Part shown: positions 50,512 to 57,719 of the stretch, piece after piece
Numbering within the stretch: the first letter of the stretch is position 1
How the letters are laid out: each line of letters opens with the position of its first letter
Source of the DNA: Kitasatospora acidiphila
GTDB lineage: Bacteria > Actinomycetota > Actinomycetes > Streptomycetales > Streptomycetaceae
Direction: 5' to 3'
DNA: 64,000 nucleotides
Assembly (NCBI RefSeq): GCF_006636205.1
Contig: NZ_VIGB01000003.1
Coordinates: forward strand, 62,001 to 126,000
Translations under genes and position numbers: made by a program
Notes under the pieces: model-generated
What the model saw: the letters and a program-made list of their open reading frames with translations, nothing else
The model's database searches: none
Told to the model about the DNA's origin: nothing

Positions 50512-50916
50512 TCAGCGCAGGGCGTCGTGGATCAGATGGGCAGCCTGCGCCTGGGTGTCGAAGACCATGGTCGTCTCGACCAGCAGTCCCTGGCGGACTA
50601 CGTGCCACTCGTGCAGCAGCATCGAGGCCTGACCCGCGGGAGTGCTGACATCGATCTCGTACACGCAGGAGACCTCGTCACCGTCCTGCCAGAGGCGCAG
50701 GATTCGGAAATCGCGGATCAGGCCGGTCTTTCGCTCGGCTCCCGCGAAGAACTGCTCCTTGGTGCCCCTGATCGGCATCAGGGGCGCGCGGAAGGAGAAG
50801 TCGTCGCTCACTGCTGAGCGCGCCTTGGCGATGTCACCGGCCAGGAACGCCGCGAGGTACTCGGTCACAACCGTTGCGGGGGACGGCACAACTGCCGTTC
50901 GTGGAGCAGAGGACAT
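50512..50916 (-). CDS. NTF2-like (SnoaL) protein
   Basis: 134 residues with the cone-shaped NTF2/SnoaL fold: VVTEYLAAFLAGDIAKARSAVSDDFSF, LWQDGDEVSCVYEIDV and LLHEWHVVRQGLLVETTMVFD. Members are isomerases, cyclases or ligand-binding proteins. Divergent from a TetR gene whose operators lie in the shared promoter (TTGACA at 51001-51006 on the minus strand and CACTAT 17 bp further). It is therefore probably TetR-repressed along with the cupin. Confidence 0.88.
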   Translation of the reverse strand: MSSAPRTAVVPSPATVVTEYLAAFLAGDIAKARSAVSDDFSFRAPLMPIRGTKEQFFAGAERKTGLIRDFRILRLWQDGDEVSCVYEIDVSTPAGQASMLLHEWHVVRQGLLVETTMVFDTQAQAAHLIHDALR

Positions 50917-50955
50917 GGTTCATCTCCATCCTGACCTTTGGTCAAGCGAGGTTCC

Positions 50956-51006
50956 ATCTCTTACGCTTCTGTCAAACATAGTGCGTATCTCTTACAGAAC
51001 TGTCAA
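50956..51006. promoter_or_regulatory. Twin TetR operators and promoter of the NTF2/cupin unit
   Basis: ATCTCTTAC-N4-CTGTCAA-type 20-bp elements occur at 50956-50975 and 50987-51006, exactly 31 bp apart (about three helical turns). Each ends in the reverse complement of a TTGACA -35 box; the right-hand one gives TTGACA-17-CACTAT reading toward the NTF2 gene. Confidence 0.75.
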
Positions 51007-51019
51007 GGTTGGAGGCCAT

Positions 51020-51628
51020 GTGCGGAGCGGGGCACAACATTCGGAGCCGGGCAGCGGGCCACCTCGCATGCGGCGCAGAGCGGACGCCCAGCGCAACGTC
51101 GCCGACATCCTGGAGGCGGCGGAACGAGTGCTGGTGCAGCATCCCGAAGCGAGCATGGACGAGGTCGCCCGTGCTGCGGGAGTGACACGGCAGACCGTCT
51201 ACGCCCACTTCCGCTCCCGGGACGCACTGCTGAGTGCGCTCCTCCAGCAACTCACGCAACGCGTCACGGCCGTTCTGGATGCCGCGGACCTGGAATCCGG
51301 GCCGGCCGCCGAGGCCGTCGTGCGCTTCCTGGAGGCCGCCTGGCACGCCTCCCTCGCGGAACCGCTCCTCGTCTACCTCGCCCAGCAGCCTCGGAGCCCC
51401 CAGCAGGACTCCGACTTACACGAACCGATGACCATCCGGCTGCACGCGCTGATCCAACGCGGCCAGGACGGCGGCGAATTCGACCCCGAGCCACCCGCCA
51501 CCTGGCTGGTGGCAACGACGATCGCCCTCGCCCACACGGCGGGGGAAGAAGTACGAGCGGGTCGGATGACCGCGGACGAGGCCATCGATGCCCTGCGCCG
51601 CACAATTCCTCGCGCGCTCGCACCCTGA
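51020..51628 (+). CDS. TetR-family regulator of NTF2/cupin genes
   Basis: 202 residues from the GTG at 51020 (GGAGG four bases upstream), or 186 from the ATG at 51068, which has no ribosome-binding site. DNA-binding domain: DEVARAAGVTRQTVYAHFRSRDALLSALL. The C-terminal domain is helical (EPLLVYLAQQ). It is divergent from the NTF2-like gene, and the two 20-bp operators lie immediately upstream of its start. Confidence 0.9.
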   Translation: MRSGAQHSEPGSGPPRMRRRADAQRNVADILEAAERVLVQHPEASMDEVARAAGVTRQTVYAHFRSRDALLSALLQQLTQRVTAVLDAADLESGPAAEAVVRFLEAAWHASLAEPLLVYLAQQPRSPQQDSDLHEPMTIRLHALIQRGQDGGEFDPEPPATWLVATTIALAHTAGEEVRAGRMTADEAIDALRRTIPRALAP

Positions 51629-51646
51629 CCTCGGGCCAGTCCGCCC

Positions 51647-51672
51647 CCACGTCAAGCACTCGTCGGCCCCGG
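51647..51672. repeat. Right copy of 26-bp direct repeat
   Basis: Matches 48652-48677 at 24 of 26 positions. See the left copy; the block between them measures about 3.0 kb and carries four genes. Confidence 0.7.
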
Positions 51673-51849
51673 CCGCTTGCCGCTGGCGGGGGGCGTCGAC
51701 GCCGGGCGGCGGGCGCTTCACCAGGCGCGCCCCCGCCCGATAAATCGGTTGCGGCCCGGCAGCGACTCGATAAACTCGCAGAGTTCCGGTTGGCGGGACG
51801 CGGACGGCTGCATGCCGGTCCGAACGGGATGACTGGGAGGTGCGTAAGC

Positions 51850-51927
51850 GTGATTGCCGCCACGACGCGGCGCGCTCGGTGCTGCGCGCCAGAAGCCTCC
51901 CTTCATTCATCCCTGCCCACCGGCTGA
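51850..51927 (+). CDS. Possible 25-residue leader peptide upstream of RIO kinase
   Basis: A GTG-initiated frame of 25 codons with GGGAGG 9 nt upstream, reading VIAATTRRARCCAPEASLH and four more residues. Adjacent cysteine codons and arginines recall regulatory leader peptides, but similarity to a known attenuator is not established. It ends 55 bp before the kinase start. Confidence 0.25.
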   Translation: MIAATTRRARCCAPEASLHSSLPTG

Positions 51928-51982
51928 CGAGTCGTCTGCTGACGCACCCTCCGGTGGGCACCTCCCACAGGAGATCACCGAA

Positions 51983-52954
51983 GTGCGTGAGCGCTTTTCC
52001 GACAGCGAGTCCTTCGTCCGTATGAGCGGCAAGGGAGCCGGTGGCAAGCGACCCGGCCGCCGCTCCTTCGAAGAGGACTTCCACGAGTACCAGCCGTACG
52101 ACTACCAGCCGTACGACCTGCCTGACGCCTCGGACACCGACTCGCAGCCGGCCGCCCAGCTCGACGGCCCGCCCAGCGGCGACCGCTGGTCGACCTGGGA
52201 CCAGTCGACGCCCACCGAGAAGGGACCGGAGCCGCGCCCTGACTGGGTCGTCACCGAACTGGCCGCCGTCGACACCGAGTTCGGCATCGTGAAGACCGGC
52301 AAGGAGGCCGACGTCTTCCTGCTGGAGCGCGGCGTGCCGGGCACCGACCGGCGCACCCTGCTGGCCGCCAAGCGCTACCGCGACGGCCAGCACCGGCTCT
52401 TCCACCGCGACGCGGGCTACCTGGAGGGCCGCTCGCACAAGGAGTCCCGGGTCAGCCGGGCGATGGCGCGCCGCACCGAGTTCGGCAAGCAGGTGATCGC
52501 CGGCCAGTGGGCCGCGGCCGAGTTCGCCGCGCTCTCCCGGCTGTGGAGCACGGGCGTCGCGGTGCCGTACCCCGTGCAGATCCTGGGGACCGAGATCCTG
52601 ATGGAGTTCATCGGCGACGAGTCCGGCACTGCGGCTCCCCGACTGGCCCAACTGCGCACCGAGGAGGCCGACTTGGCGAGCCTGTGGGACCAGTTGGAGC
52701 AGAGCCTGGTGCTGCTGGCCAGGGACGGCTACGCGCACGGCGACCTGTCGGCCTACAACATCCTGGTGCACCACGGCCGGCTGGTGATCATCGACGTGCC
52801 GCAGATCGTGGACGTGGTCGCCAATCCGCGCGGCCGGTCCTTCCTGGAGCGCGACGTCCGCAATGTCGGTGCCTGGTTCGTCTCGCGTGGGCTCCCGGAG
52901 GCGGCGGTGGACGAGCTGTCCGGCCGGCTGGCCCGGGAGGCCCGCTTCGACTGA
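51983..52954 (+). CDS. RIO-type atypical serine kinase
   Basis: 323 residues. After a charged N-terminus with a YDYQPYDLP segment, the RIO kinase core shows VKTGKEADVFLLERG (ATP-binding), AAKRYRDG (Lys), HGDLSAYNILVHHG (catalytic loop) and VIIDVPQIVD (metal-binding Asp). Bacterial RIO1-like kinases are common in Streptomyces; targets are unknown and a ribosome-linked role is suspected from the eukaryotic family. The GTG at 51983 follows AGGAGA; an upstream in-frame start would read through the leader. Confidence 0.9.
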   Translation: MRERFSDSESFVRMSGKGAGGKRPGRRSFEEDFHEYQPYDYQPYDLPDASDTDSQPAAQLDGPPSGDRWSTWDQSTPTEKGPEPRPDWVVTELAAVDTEFGIVKTGKEADVFLLERGVPGTDRRTLLAAKRYRDGQHRLFHRDAGYLEGRSHKESRVSRAMARRTEFGKQVIAGQWAAAEFAALSRLWSTGVAVPYPVQILGTEILMEFIGDESGTAAPRLAQLRTEEADLASLWDQLEQSLVLLARDGYAHGDLSAYNILVHHGRLVIIDVPQIVDVVANPRGRSFLERDVRNVGAWFVSRGLPEAAVDELSGRLAREARFD

Positions 52955-52999
52955 CGCGCCAGCCGGAGCGCGGGAGTCGATTGACGCACCGTCAAGCCG

Positions 53000-54385
53000 T
53001 CAGTGCAGCAGGAAGTCGTAAACCGCCTGCCGGCCGGCGTTGTCGGTGGCCCGGACCTGCACCGAGTGGGCGGCGCCCGGGACCACCACCACCTTGCCGA
53101 ACGGGGCCATCGCGGCCTCCTTGTAGAGCTCGGCGAGCGGGGTGGACAGGTCGCGGTCGCCGCCGAGCAGCAGCACCGGGACGCGCGGGAGCGGCCGGTC
53201 GGGCGACGGTGGGGACGGCACCGGCTCCCGCGGCCAGTTCAGGCAGGTCAGCAGACTGCCGGTGCCCGTGGCGGTGGCGGCGTCGTACGGCCAGGTCTGG
53301 GCGGGCGTCAGCCGGTCCCGGGTGCGCTCCAGGGCGGCGGCGCGACCGGCGACCGGGGTGTCGGAGGTGCCCCACGGGTAGTGGCCGTCGGAGCACAGGG
53401 TGCTGGCGTGCAGGCCCTGGCTGAGCTCGTCGGGCGCGGCCACGTCGATCTGCCGGGCGACGTCGAGGTCATGCCGCAGCGGTGCGGGGTTGCCCGCGGC
53501 GGCTTGGTGCAGGTCCTGCGGGATGCCGGCGAAGTTCGGGTCGATGAATTCCCACATGGTCAGCATGTTCAGCACCGCGGGGCCGTTGCGGTAGCGGCGG
53601 ACCACTGTGGCGAGGTCGGTGGCCGGGTCGGTGCCGCAGTTGGTGGCCGCGCACGCGGCGGTCAGCACCCGGGCACTGGCGGGCAGCGCGGCGAGGTCGA
53701 GTGCGTCCCAGCCCTGCTGCGGCACCACCGAGTCGAGCACCATCCGGGAGACCCGGTTCGGGTGCGCCAGAGCGTAGCGCTCGGCCACGAAGCTGCCATA
53801 GGAAACCCCGTCCAGGGTGAACTGCCGGTCGCCGAGGGCCCGGCGCAGCTGATCGAGGTCGGCGACGGTGTCCGCGGTGCTGAAGAAACGGCGATTCGGG
53901 CCGATGACCGCCGCACAGTCCGTGACCGCGTCCTTCGTGGGCACCGCGAGGTCGGAGGAGCCCATCTGCTGCTGCAGCTCCGGGCACTGCAACGCACCGC
54001 CACCGGTCCCGCGCTGGTCGATCATCACCAGGCGGTACTGCGTGAACAGCGGCGCCAGGTCGGTGCCGAGGTGGGAGGCGAACGGTACGCCGGGCTGGCC
54101 GGGGCCGCCGGTGAGGAAGATCAGGTCGCCCTTGGGTGCGCGGGTGTTGGCGCCGACGGCCACGCGCAGGTTCAGGCTGCCGGGCGTGCGGCCGCCGTGG
54201 TCGAGCGGCACGGTCAGGGTGGCGCAGCTGAACGCGGCCGCACCCGGACAGGGCGCCGCATCGGTCAGCCCGGGCTCGGCGGCCTGGCCGGGCGGCGCGG
54301 CGGCCAGGGCGGTTCCGGCCCACAGTGCCGCCGCACCGAGCAGCGCGCCGATCCGGGCGCGGGTCCTCGTCCGCAGGTTTGGCAT
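53000..54385 (-). CDS. Secreted TAP-family peptidase/hydrolase
   Basis: 461 residues: signal peptide (RARIGALLGAAALWAGTALA), alpha/beta-hydrolase core with LTGGPGQPG (oxyanion region), DQRGTGGG, nucleophile elbow DGVSYGSFVAERYA (Ser near 205), and the TAP-like C-terminal domain with DRDLSTPLA and a His in GAAHSVQV. Family members are SlpD/SlpE-type tripeptidyl aminopeptidases secreted by Streptomyces. The ATG at 54385 gives a proper signal peptide. Convergent with the RIO kinase, with TTGACG-CAC-CGTCAA between the stops. Confidence 0.92.
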   Translation of the reverse strand: MPNLRTRTRARIGALLGAAALWAGTALAAAPPGQAAEPGLTDAAPCPGAAAFSCATLTVPLDHGGRTPGSLNLRVAVGANTRAPKGDLIFLTGGPGQPGVPFASHLGTDLAPLFTQYRLVMIDQRGTGGGALQCPELQQQMGSSDLAVPTKDAVTDCAAVIGPNRRFFSTADTVADLDQLRRALGDRQFTLDGVSYGSFVAERYALAHPNRVSRMVLDSVVPQQGWDALDLAALPASARVLTAACAATNCGTDPATDLATVVRRYRNGPAVLNMLTMWEFIDPNFAGIPQDLHQAAAGNPAPLRHDLDVARQIDVAAPDELSQGLHASTLCSDGHYPWGTSDTPVAGRAAALERTRDRLTPAQTWPYDAATATGTGSLLTCLNWPREPVPSPPSPDRPLPRVPVLLLGGDRDLSTPLAELYKEAAMAPFGKVVVVPGAAHSVQVRATDNAGRQAVYDFLLH

Positions 54386-54491
54386 GGACAGCTCCCTTCG
54401 TGACAGCTCGTCAACAGTGTGACGCAGCTCACCGGATAGTCGGGGCAAGCCGCGCCCTCTTCCTCGGTGACGACATCGCCAGGAGGTTCAC

Positions 54492-55403
54492 ATGCGGACA
54501 ACTCGACACGCCACACCCGACCGGCCGCTCCCCCATGTCCCGGGCGTCACCCACCGGTTCGTCAGCGCGCGCGGCGTCGCCTTCCATCTGGCCGAGGCGG
54601 GCCCGGTGGACGGCGAACCGGTGCTGCTGCTGCACGGCTTCACCCAGCACTGGTACGCCTGGCACCGGGTGCTGCCCGAACTCGCCGACGACTACCGGCT
54701 GATCTGCCTCGACCTGCGCGGCTGCGGCTGGTCCGAGGCGCCCAGACGCGGTTACCGCAGTGCGGAGCTGGTCCAGGACGTGCTCGCGGTGCTGGACGAA
54801 CTCGGATTGGCCCGGGTGCAGTTGATCGGCCATGAGTGCGGCGGCTGGCTCGGCTTCCTGCTCTGCCTGGCCGCCCCGGAGCGGTTCGGCGGCTACCTGG
54901 CGCTCGGCACCTCGCATCCCTGGCGCCGTGCCGAGGGCCAACTGCCGCTGGACGCCTGGCGGTTCTGGTACACCGCGTTCTGGGAGTACCCCGGGATCGG
55001 GCGGCGGGTGCTGCGGCACTGGCCGGGCTTCACCCGCTTCCTGCTGCGCCACTGGACCGCCGACCCGTCCTGCTGGGAGCCCGCGGTGCTGGAGGAGTTC
55101 GTGCAGGCGCTGCGCGCCCCCGAACGGGCCCGGGTGGCGGAGCAGTTGCTCTGGCAGTTCGTGCTGCACGACATCCCGGCACTGGCCGCCGGCCGGCACC
55201 GCGGACAGCGGCTGGCCGTGCCGACGTTGCTGCTGTGCGGCGACCGGGATCCGGTGACCCGGCCGGCCCGTGAGGTACCGGGCGTCACGGTCCGCGTGGT
55301 GCCGGGCGGGCACCTGCTGCCCGAGGAGAACCCGGCCGCCGTAGCCGAGGCCCCCCGGGAGCACTTCCGGGCTGCCAGAATGCCCGAGGTGGAGAGGGGG
55401 TGA
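54492..55403 (+). CDS. Epoxide-hydrolase-like alpha/beta hydrolase with Glu at the nucleophile position
   Basis: 303 residues of the epoxide hydrolase/haloalkane dehalogenase group: LLHGFTQHWYAWHRVLPEL, LDLRGCGWSEAP, acid LCGDRDPVTRP and His VPGGHLLPEE. The elbow reads IGHECGG, with Glu115 where Asp or Ser is expected, so its chemistry is uncertain. The GGAGGTTCAC before the ATG supports this start. Its stop overlaps the GTG of the ECF sigma gene by four bases, the first of three coupled genes. Confidence 0.88.
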   Translation: MRTTRHATPDRPLPHVPGVTHRFVSARGVAFHLAEAGPVDGEPVLLLHGFTQHWYAWHRVLPELADDYRLICLDLRGCGWSEAPRRGYRSAELVQDVLAVLDELGLARVQLIGHECGGWLGFLLCLAAPERFGGYLALGTSHPWRRAEGQLPLDAWRFWYTAFWEYPGIGRRVLRHWPGFTRFLLRHWTADPSCWEPAVLEEFVQALRAPERARVAEQLLWQFVLHDIPALAAGRHRGQRLAVPTLLLCGDRDPVTRPAREVPGVTVRVVPGGHLLPEENPAAVAEAPREHFRAARMPEVERG

Positions 55404-55930
55404 CGACCGCCGTGCAGCAGGAGGCCGGGCCGACTCCCGGAATCGATCCGGCGCTGGTCCGGGACGCCCAGCGGGGCGATCCGCTGGCGCTGGCGGAGCT
55501 GATGGAGCTGCTGACGCCGTACGTCGGGCGGATCTGCGGGCCGATCGCCCGGCAGGACGGCCCGGATGCCGCCCAGGACGCGCTGATCGTGATCCTGCGC
55601 GGCTTGCGGCAGCTGCGCGAGCCGGCGGCGCTGCTCGGCTGGGCCCGGACCATCGCGGTGCGCGAGGCGGTCCGGGTCGCCCAGCGGGCCGGGCGGACGG
55701 TCACGGCACCGCTCGACGAGCTGCGGGCGGCCGGCGATCCGCAGCTGGCCACCGACGTCGAGGACGCGCTGGCCCGGCTCACCCCCGAGCACCGGGCGGT
55801 GCTGGTGCTGCGCGACCTGGAGGGGGTGGACGAGACGACGACCAGTTCGGTGCTGGCCGTGCCGCTCGGCACGGTGCGTTCCCGGCTGGCCCGGGCCCGG
55901 CGGAGCTTTCGGAAGGTGTGGGAGTCGTGA
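55400..55930 (+). CDS. ECF RNA polymerase sigma factor
   Basis: 176 residues: region 2 (LTPYVGRICGPIARQDGPDAAQDALIVILRGL, with RTIAVREAVR) and region 4 (LTPEHRAVLVLRDLEGVDETTTSSVLAVPLGTVRSRLARARR). No anti-sigma gene adjoins it; instead a hydrolase precedes and an SRPBCC protein follows, both coupled by GTGA overlaps. Control may thus rest on those partners or on transcription. Start GTG at 55400. Confidence 0.92.
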   Translation: MTTAVQQEAGPTPGIDPALVRDAQRGDPLALAELMELLTPYVGRICGPIARQDGPDAAQDALIVILRGLRQLREPAALLGWARTIAVREAVRVAQRAGRTVTAPLDELRAAGDPQLATDVEDALARLTPEHRAVLVLRDLEGVDETTTSSVLAVPLGTVRSRLARARRSFRKVWES

Positions 55931-56391
55931 CCGACAACTGGATGGTCGCCGAGCTCGACCCGATCCGCCGGCTCCGGGTGCTGGCCGCCACGGTCCCGGG
56001 CGCCTTGCGGCACCGCGAGGTCCTGCTGCCCGCGCCGGTCGACCGGGTCTGGGCGGTCGCCTCGGATCTGGAGCGGGAGCTGCCGCGCCTGCTGACCACG
56101 GTGCGCAGCTTCCGCTTCACCGGCGGTGAGGGTGAGCGGCTACGGGCCCATGCGGTGGGCCGGTTCGGGCAGCAAGCCGACTTCGAGGTGGTGCTGCGCC
56201 CGGGCTGGTGCCTGATGCAGAGCCGCTTCGTGGTCGGCGCGATGGCCGCCGTGCCGGAGGGCGAGGGCACCCGGTTCGCCACGCTGGGCGGCTTCCGGTT
56301 CCCCGGCGCCCGGCTGCTGAGCCCCCTCACCGGGCTGCTGGGCGACGTCGCGATCCGTCGGTTCGCCGAGCACCCGGCGCTGCGGGACTGA
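55927..56391 (+). CDS. SRPBCC-fold protein coupled to ECF sigma factor
   Basis: 154 residues of the START/SRPBCC ligand-binding fold: LLPAPVDRVWAVASDLERELPRLL, then alternating beta strands and a C-terminal helix (GLLGDVAIRRFAEHPAL). It may bind a hydrophobic ligand. The GTG at 55927 overlaps the sigma factor's TGA, so the two are made together; a role in tuning sigma activity is an inference from this coupling. An alternative GTG lies at 55918. Confidence 0.82.
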   Translation: MTDNWMVAELDPIRRLRVLAATVPGALRHREVLLPAPVDRVWAVASDLERELPRLLTTVRSFRFTGGEGERLRAHAVGRFGQQADFEVVLRPGWCLMQSRFVVGAMAAVPEGEGTRFATLGGFRFPGARLLSPLTGLLGDVAIRRFAEHPALRD

Positions 56392-56442
56392 TGCTCAGGA
56401 GCAGGGCACTCAAGGCTGCTCAGGGGCACTCAGGCGGGCTCA

Positions 56443-56487
56443 GGGTCTGCTCGGGCCTTGAGCACGCCCGAGTGCCCGAGCAGACCC
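56443..56487. terminator. Bidirectional 13-bp stem-loop
   Basis: GGGTCTGCTCGGG (56443-56455) and CCCGAGCAGACCC (56475-56487) form a perfect 13-bp stem with a 19-nt loop between the convergent SRPBCC and LysR-like genes, ending two bases before the latter's stop codon. It can serve both directions. Confidence 0.75.
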
Positions 56488-56489
56488 GC

Positions 56490-57254
56490 TCAGCCGCGCC
56501 GGCGCGGCTTGCCGCCGCCGCGCTTGGCCGCGCCCGCGCCGCCCCTGGTGCGGGCGGCCGGCTTGGGCCCCGGCTTGCGGGCCGCCGCGGCAGCCGGCTT
56601 GCGTTCCTTCTTGGCCTGCGGCTTCGCCTCCGCGGCCGCCGCGGTACGCCCCCGGGAGCTGTTGACCGTGCGGCCGCGGACGATGCCGATGAACTCCTCC
56701 ACCAGGTCGGTGGTCCGCTGCTCCGGCCAGGAGAGCGCGACCTGCGACTGCGGGGCGTCCACCAGCGGGCGGTAGGTGAGGTCGCGGCGGTGGTGCAGCC
56801 GGGCCAGGGACTGCGGCACCACCAGGAGGCCGACGTTGGCCGCGACCAGCTCGATCGCGTCGCCCGTGGTCGCCGGCCGCTCGTAGCCGGGCCGGCCGGG
56901 CCGGGTCTCCCAGTGGATGGTCTCGTCCTGCGGGTGCCAGATCACCTCGTCGGCCAGCTGCTCGACCAGCAGCTCCTCGTCCTCGGTGAGCTCGTGGTCC
57001 TTGGGCAGCACCACCACGGTGGTCTCGGTGTAGAGCGGGATGGCGCTGAGCACCGTCCGGTCCACCGGCAGCCGCAGCAGCGCGGCGTCCGCCGTCTCGC
57101 CGGTCAGGGCCTGCTCCGCCTCGGCCACCGTGACCGGCAGCAGGGTGAGCGGAACCTCGGGCAGCCGCTGCTCCCAGATGCGGATCCACTTGCTGGGAGT
57201 CACGCCCGGCACATAGGCCAGCCGGAACGAGGAGGTCGCCTGGTTCTCTGTCAC
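56490..57254 (-). CDS. LysR substrate-binding-like protein with basic C-terminal tail
   Basis: 254 residues. It has a LysR-type effector domain (FRLAYVPGVTPSKWIRIWEQ; ADAALLRLPVD; VVVLPKDHEL; ANVGLLVVPQS) but no N-terminal helix-turn-helix. The last 55 residues are Lys/Arg/Ala/Pro-rich with GPKPAAR and RGGG motifs that could contact DNA in place of an HTH. It starts at a GTG (57254) with AGGCTA 7 nt upstream as a minus-strand TAGCCT -10 box, hence probably leaderless. Divergent from the DUF5997 gene. Confidence 0.85.
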   Translation of the reverse strand: MTENQATSSFRLAYVPGVTPSKWIRIWEQRLPEVPLTLLPVTVAEAEQALTGETADAALLRLPVDRTVLSAIPLYTETTVVVLPKDHELTEDEELLVEQLADEVIWHPQDETIHWETRPGRPGYERPATTGDAIELVAANVGLLVVPQSLARLHHRRDLTYRPLVDAPQSQVALSWPEQRTTDLVEEFIGIVRGRTVNSSRGRTAAAAEAKPQAKKERKPAAAAARKPGPKPAARTRGGAGAAKRGGGKPRRRG

Positions 57255-57312
57255 GGGCCCAGGCTACCGTCCGTGATCGGGATGGGCCCAAACTCGACTA
57301 ACCTTGTGCCCA
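57254..57312. promoter_or_regulatory. Divergent promoter pair producing two leaderless mRNAs
   Basis: Within 59 bp, TAGCCT (57266-57261 on the minus strand) and TAACCT (57299-57304 on the plus strand) each lie about 7 nt from their start codons (57254 and 57312). Neither gene has a Shine-Dalgarno sequence. Confidence 0.55.
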
Positions 57313-57719
57313 TGACATCGCTCAAGCCGAAGACGACCCAGACCATGAAGCCCGCCACGGCGGCGAAGAAGCTCGAGATCTACCTGCCCGCCACTCCCGC
57401 CGAGTTCCAGGAGGGCGTCGTCTCCCGCGATGAGCTGAGCTCCCTTCAGACCGATCCGCCGGCGTGGCTGGTCGAGCTGCGCAAGAACGGCCCGCACCCG
57501 CGCTCCGTGGTGGCCGCCCGGCTCGGCGTCTCGACCTCGGGCCTGGCTCGCGGCGGTGTCACCGAGGCGCTCACCACCGCCCAGATCCAGGAGCTGCGCG
57601 AGGCCGCCCCCGAGTGGCTGCAGCGCGAGCAGACCATCCAGGCCGAGGTGCGCCGGGAGGCGGACCGGCTCAAGGAGAAGCAGGAGAAGGCTGCGAAGCA
57701 GGCCGCCAAGCGGAAGTAG
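57312..57719 (+). CDS. DUF5997-family protein
   Basis: 135 residues: KKLEIYLPATPAEFQEGVVSRDEL, DPPAWLVELRKNGPHPRSVVAARLGVSTSGLARGG (possible HTH-like turn), and a highly charged coiled-coil tail (QREQTIQAEVRREADRLKEKQ). Conserved in Streptomyces, always beside the LysR-like protein as here, so the two probably function together. Its 3' end overlaps the convergent LanC-like gene by 50 bp. Confidence 0.85.
   Translation: MTSLKPKTTQTMKPATAAKKLEIYLPATPAEFQEGVVSRDELSSLQTDPPAWLVELRKNGPHPRSVVAARLGVSTSGLARGGVTEALTTAQIQELREAAPEWLQREQTIQAEVRREADRLKEKQEKAAKQAAKRK

Larger units (their letters stand above)
51629..51982. other. Long leader/intergenic region upstream of RIO-type kinase
   Basis: Contains the second copy of the 26-bp direct repeat (51647-51672), a perfect palindrome CCGATAAATCGG (51737-51748), a related CGATAAA motif about 30 bp later, and a 25-codon frame at 51850. 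The kinase ribosome-binding site is AGGAGA at 51968-51973. No protein-coding gene of normal size is evident. Confidence 0.5.

Noticed and set aside
51854..51982. N-terminal extension of the RIO kinase from 51854
   Set aside because: The extra residues have no resemblance to the family, and the GTG at 51983 has a good ribosome-binding site.
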